Below are positions 61,816 through 64,000 of a stretch of 64,000 nt of DNA, one piece after another (within the stretch, counting starts at the first letter, position 1; each line of letters begins with the position of its first letter). The DNA is from an uncultured Lachnospiraceae bacterium. Lineage in GTDB: Bacteria > Bacillota > Clostridia > Lachnospirales > Lachnospiraceae. The stretch covers positions 62,001 to 126,000 of the forward strand of contig CAMKQH010000004.1 in NCBI GenBank assembly GCA_946414885.1, in the 5' to 3' direction. The notes under the pieces were generated by a model. That model was given only the letters and a program-made list of their open reading frames with translations, was not told the origin of the DNA and ran no database searches. Made by a program: the position numbers and the translations under genes.

Positions 61816-62430
61816 CTAGAACATTTTCTTTAGGGCAGCCTTTAATACGGCGCCGGAATCCATGGATTCAATGTCAGGAATGGAGCTGACCGCCTTTAGG
61901 CTTTCCGTCTGTCCATAGCCGAGGGCAACAAGCGCTTCAACGGCCTCCCTGATTTGAGGAACGTCCGAGGACGCAAGCGGGCTTCTTCCCGCCGTGCTTT
62001 CGATCTCGCGATCGATCAGGTCATCGTCATAAGTGATCTTATCCTTCAGTTCCAGGATCAGTCTCTCCGCCATCTTCGGACCCACGCCGGGAGCTTTGGA
62101 GATTGCCTTCTTATCCCCTGCAGAAATGGCATAGCGCAAGGTATCCGCATCCATCACGGAAAGAATGGACAATGCGCCCTTCGGTCCAATACCGCTGACC
62201 GTGATGCATTTCTTAAAGATCTCCAAATCCTTTCTCGTAAGGAATCCGTAGAGCCAAATGGCATCCTCCCGGACGGAGGTATAGGTATATAATTTCGCTT
62301 CTTCTCCGAAACTGGGCATCTTGGAAGCCGTGTCCGCGGATACGTGAACGTTGTAACCAATGCCATTCACGTCGATCACCACGTTATCCTCCGTAACGTT
62401 TTCCACAATGCCTCTTACAAATCCGATCAT
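61816..62430 (-). CDS. ruvA: Holliday junction binding protein RuvA
   Basis: The 204-residue protein has an OB-fold N terminus (MIGFVRGIVENVTEDNVVID), helix-hairpin-helix motifs (VSGIGPKGAL and APGVGPKMAERLI) and a C-terminal RuvB-contact domain. An SOS box lies upstream at 62494-62507. Confidence 0.96.
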   Translation of the reverse strand: MIGFVRGIVENVTEDNVVIDVNGIGYNVHVSADTASKMPSFGEEAKLYTYTSVREDAIWLYGFLTRKDLEIFKKCITVSGIGPKGALSILSVMDADTLRYAISAGDKKAISKAPGVGPKMAERLILELKDKITYDDDLIDREIESTAGRSPLASSDVPQIREAVEALVALGYGQTESLKAVSSIPDIESMDSGAVLKAALKKMF

Positions 62431-62480
62431 CTTTTTACCTCAACCGTTTCTTCCATAAATCAGTATTTTACTACCTTTTT

Positions 62481-62509
62481 AGTTTATCATAATCGAACAT
62501 ATGTTTCAA
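62481..62509 (-). promoter_or_regulatory. ruvAB promoter with SOS box
   Basis: On the minus strand TTGAAA (62504-62509) and TAAACT (62481-62486) have a 17-base spacer. The plus-strand SOS box CGAACATATGTTTC (62494-62507) overlaps the -35 and spacer, matching 12 of 14 consensus bases. It lies at the end of the MATE gene. Confidence 0.85.
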
Positions 62510-63887
62510 GTTGTTTTTTCTCTTTTCTAAAAAGGATGATGAAACAGATCAAATGTACTGAAAACGTAAGCGCCCAGCTGATGGGATAAGAATAATACAG
62601 GCATTCCAGCGTTCTGACCTTTTGAAAGATCGTCAGGATCCAAACCACGCGGAAAAGGCACGCACCCGTAAGGGAAACCAACATCGGCAAAATACCGTAT
62701 CCCATGCCGCGGATGGAGCCCACGATCACGTCCATCATGCCGCAAAGACAGTATGTCGTACAGATGACGCTAAGCCTGAGCACTCCATATTTGATGGCCT
62801 CAGGATTACTCGTATAGAGCTTTAACAGCGTGCCTCCGAAAACATATGCCCCGTTACCCAATAAGAGTCCTACGCCAATCACAAGAGAAATGCAATAGAT
62901 CAAAGTTCTTTTGATGCGATCAAATTTCTTTGCTCCGTAATTTTGCCCGGTAAAGCTGACGGACGTCTGATGCAGCGCGTTCATCGAAGTGTACACAAAG
63001 CCTTCGATGTTACTTGCGGCCGTATTTCCAGCCATGGCAATCTTTCCAAAAGAATTCACCGAGGACTGGATCAATACGTTTGACAGGGAAAACAATGCCC
63101 CTTGGACGCCGGCAGGCAAGCCGATTCGGATCATTTTCAGCAATTTATCCTTATGAATCCTTAATTTATGCAGATTTAATTGATAATCTGATTTCGTTTT
63201 GATCAGACACCGAATCACCAAATAGGCTGATAATGCCTGTGATATCACGGTTGCAAGCGCCACTCCCGCCACGCTCATGTGAAATGCGATCACAAAGATC
63301 AGGTTTAATATGACGTTGACTACGCCTGCGATCAACAAATAATAGAGCGGTCTCTTGGTATCACCCACCGCGCGCAGAACGGCGCTTCCAAAATTATAAG
63401 CCATCATTACGGGCATTCCTGCAAAATAAATGCGTACGTACAATATGGATAATCCGATCACGTCCTCCGGTACGCCCATCAGATGCAATGCAGGTTTTGC
63501 AATAAAAAAGCCCACAAAGATCAGAAAAATCCCGCTGTAAGCGGCCGTCAACACTGACGTGTGAACCATCTCTTCCAATTCTTTCTTTTGTCCGGCCCCG
63601 TAATATCTTGAAACAAGCACGTTCGTTCCGACGGACAAACCGATAAACACGTTGACCATCAGATTAATCAGCGGGCTGTTGGAACCAACGGCCGCCAGTG
63701 CCTCATCTCCGGCAAACTGCCCAACTACAATGACGTCCGCAGCATTAAACAAGAGCTGCAGAACGCCGGAAAGCATTAGCGGAAAATAAAAAACAACGAT
63801 CTTCCCTAACAGGGGACCGTCACACATGTCTATTTCATAAGATTTTTTTCTTTTGCGTATTTCCATGGAATCTCCGGTTTCTTTCAT
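62487..63887 (-). CDS. MATE family efflux transporter
   Basis: The 466-residue protein has twelve predicted helices and two MatE repeats; the start of the first repeat reads FYFPLMLSGVLQLLFNAADV and the second repeat begins KLLKMIRIGLPAGVQGALF. These exporters move cationic drugs by ion antiport; the substrate is unknown. ATG 63887 follows a GGTGAT-type SD. Its 3' end holds the ruvAB SOS promoter. Confidence 0.93.
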   Translation of the reverse strand: MKETGDSMEIRKRKKSYEIDMCDGPLLGKIVVFYFPLMLSGVLQLLFNAADVIVVGQFAGDEALAAVGSNSPLINLMVNVFIGLSVGTNVLVSRYYGAGQKKELEEMVHTSVLTAAYSGIFLIFVGFFIAKPALHLMGVPEDVIGLSILYVRIYFAGMPVMMAYNFGSAVLRAVGDTKRPLYYLLIAGVVNVILNLIFVIAFHMSVAGVALATVISQALSAYLVIRCLIKTKSDYQLNLHKLRIHKDKLLKMIRIGLPAGVQGALFSLSNVLIQSSVNSFGKIAMAGNTAASNIEGFVYTSMNALHQTSVSFTGQNYGAKKFDRIKRTLIYCISLVIGVGLLLGNGAYVFGGTLLKLYTSNPEAIKYGVLRLSVICTTYCLCGMMDVIVGSIRGMGYGILPMLVSLTGACLFRVVWILTIFQKVRTLECLYYSYPISWALTFSVHLICFIILFRKEKKQLETYVRL

Positions 63888-63913
63888 CCGATCACCTTCA
63901 TTCTTTAAGAACA

Positions 63914-63948
63914 ACTGCTTAGCAAGCTTTGATCGCCCGCTAAGCAGT
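63914..63948 (-). terminator. Hairpin upstream of MATE, after the last partial gene
   Basis: Arms 63914-63923 (ACTGCTTAGC) and 63939-63948 (GCTAAGCAGT) are complementary; the minus-strand tail is only mildly T-rich. Confidence 0.55.
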
Positions 63949-63960
63949 CTCATGAAACCG

Positions 63961-64000
63961 TTATTTATTGTTGATGTAGTTAACAAGTCCTTCCGCAGCA
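63961..64000 (-). CDS. C-terminal end of an unidentified gene (window edge)
   Basis: The minus-strand frame ends with residues AAEGLVNYINNK and a TAA stop at 63961-63963. Only 12 codons are in the window, too few to name the product. The hairpin at 63914-63948 fits a terminator for it. Confidence 0.5.
   Translation of the reverse strand, partial: AAEGLVNYINNK

Noticed and set aside
1..64000. tRNA, rRNA, insertion sequences or prophage genes
   Set aside because: Reading both strands by eye gave no tRNA-like TTCGANTC arms, no rRNA sequence and no transposase or phage structural motifs; the tyrosine recombinase stands alone.

Overview
This 64 kb window is typical chromosomal DNA of a low-to-mid GC, Gram-positive Clostridia-type bacterium, most probably a Lachnospiraceae member. 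The evidence is the gene families and order: class B PBP-minCDE-rodA-mgsA; yggS-sepF; rplU-prp-rpmA-obgE-yhbY-nadD-yqeK-rsfS; yloU-fakA-recG; and the TIGR03960/TIGR03936 radical-SAM pair. L27 carries a Prp-cleaved extension. Spore-former genes (GerW/YtfJ family, YlbJ) are present. Regulation uses Firmicute-type SOS boxes and many TTGnnn-17-TATAAT-like promoters. I saw no rRNA, tRNA, CRISPR array, prophage or intact insertion sequence. No gene-free stretch exceeds 300 bases.

Layout. 1-4.7 kb (+): elongation and division cassette (PBP2 end, MinCDE, RodA, methylglyoxal synthase, D,D-carboxypeptidase). 4.7-8.3 kb (+): a stand-alone P-loop protein, a membrane-anchored HlyD-type protein, a striking 214-base rod-like hairpin, then yggS-sepF. 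8.3-10.9 kb (+): aroB-lspA-rluD. 11-16 kb (+): a cytidylate-kinase-like gene, then the L21/L27/Obg ribosome-assembly cluster. 16-18.4 kb: lexA facing an SOS-controlled yneA-like division inhibitor, plus a PP-loop tRNA thiolase. 18.5-21.2 kb (+): an AI-2E-type permease and a tyrosine recombinase preceded by a perfect palindrome.

21.3-31.5 kb (-): flotillin, then a probable eight-gene run: MoxR ATPase, DUF58, a membrane protein, two radical-SAM-associated proteins, RNase G, NUDIX and Dtd. 31.8-37 kb (-): partial histidine operon hisZ-G-D-B-IE with a promoter overlapped by operator-like repeats. 37-41.4 kb (-): recU, two pseudouridine synthases (one fused to a HAD phosphatase), an SDR and a membrane protein. 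41.5-43.7 kb: convergent ylbJ and amidase. 43.8-49.8 kb (-): parE-parC-rsmD-coaD and a coiled-coil protein. 49.9-55 kb (-): DegV (FakB-like), recG, FakA/YloV and YloU. 55.3 kb (+): rpmB. 55.5-60.3 kb (-): small membrane ORF, ytfJ, DUF2953, a NUDIX operon and a two-gene U32 system. 60.3-64 kb (-): zapA, SOS-controlled ruvAB, a MATE exporter and the tail of an unidentified gene.

Most genes are housekeeping: envelope growth and division, ribosome maturation, DNA repair, histidine and shikimate synthesis. The least explained items are the rod hairpin at 6738-6951, the palindrome beside the recombinase, the degenerate HisA/HisF barrel fused to HisIE, and a strong codon-pair habit that produces ACGT wherever Asp, Asn, Tyr or His precedes Val. 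Start positions were chosen by Shine-Dalgarno spacing. Functions rest on motifs read by eye, not on database searches.
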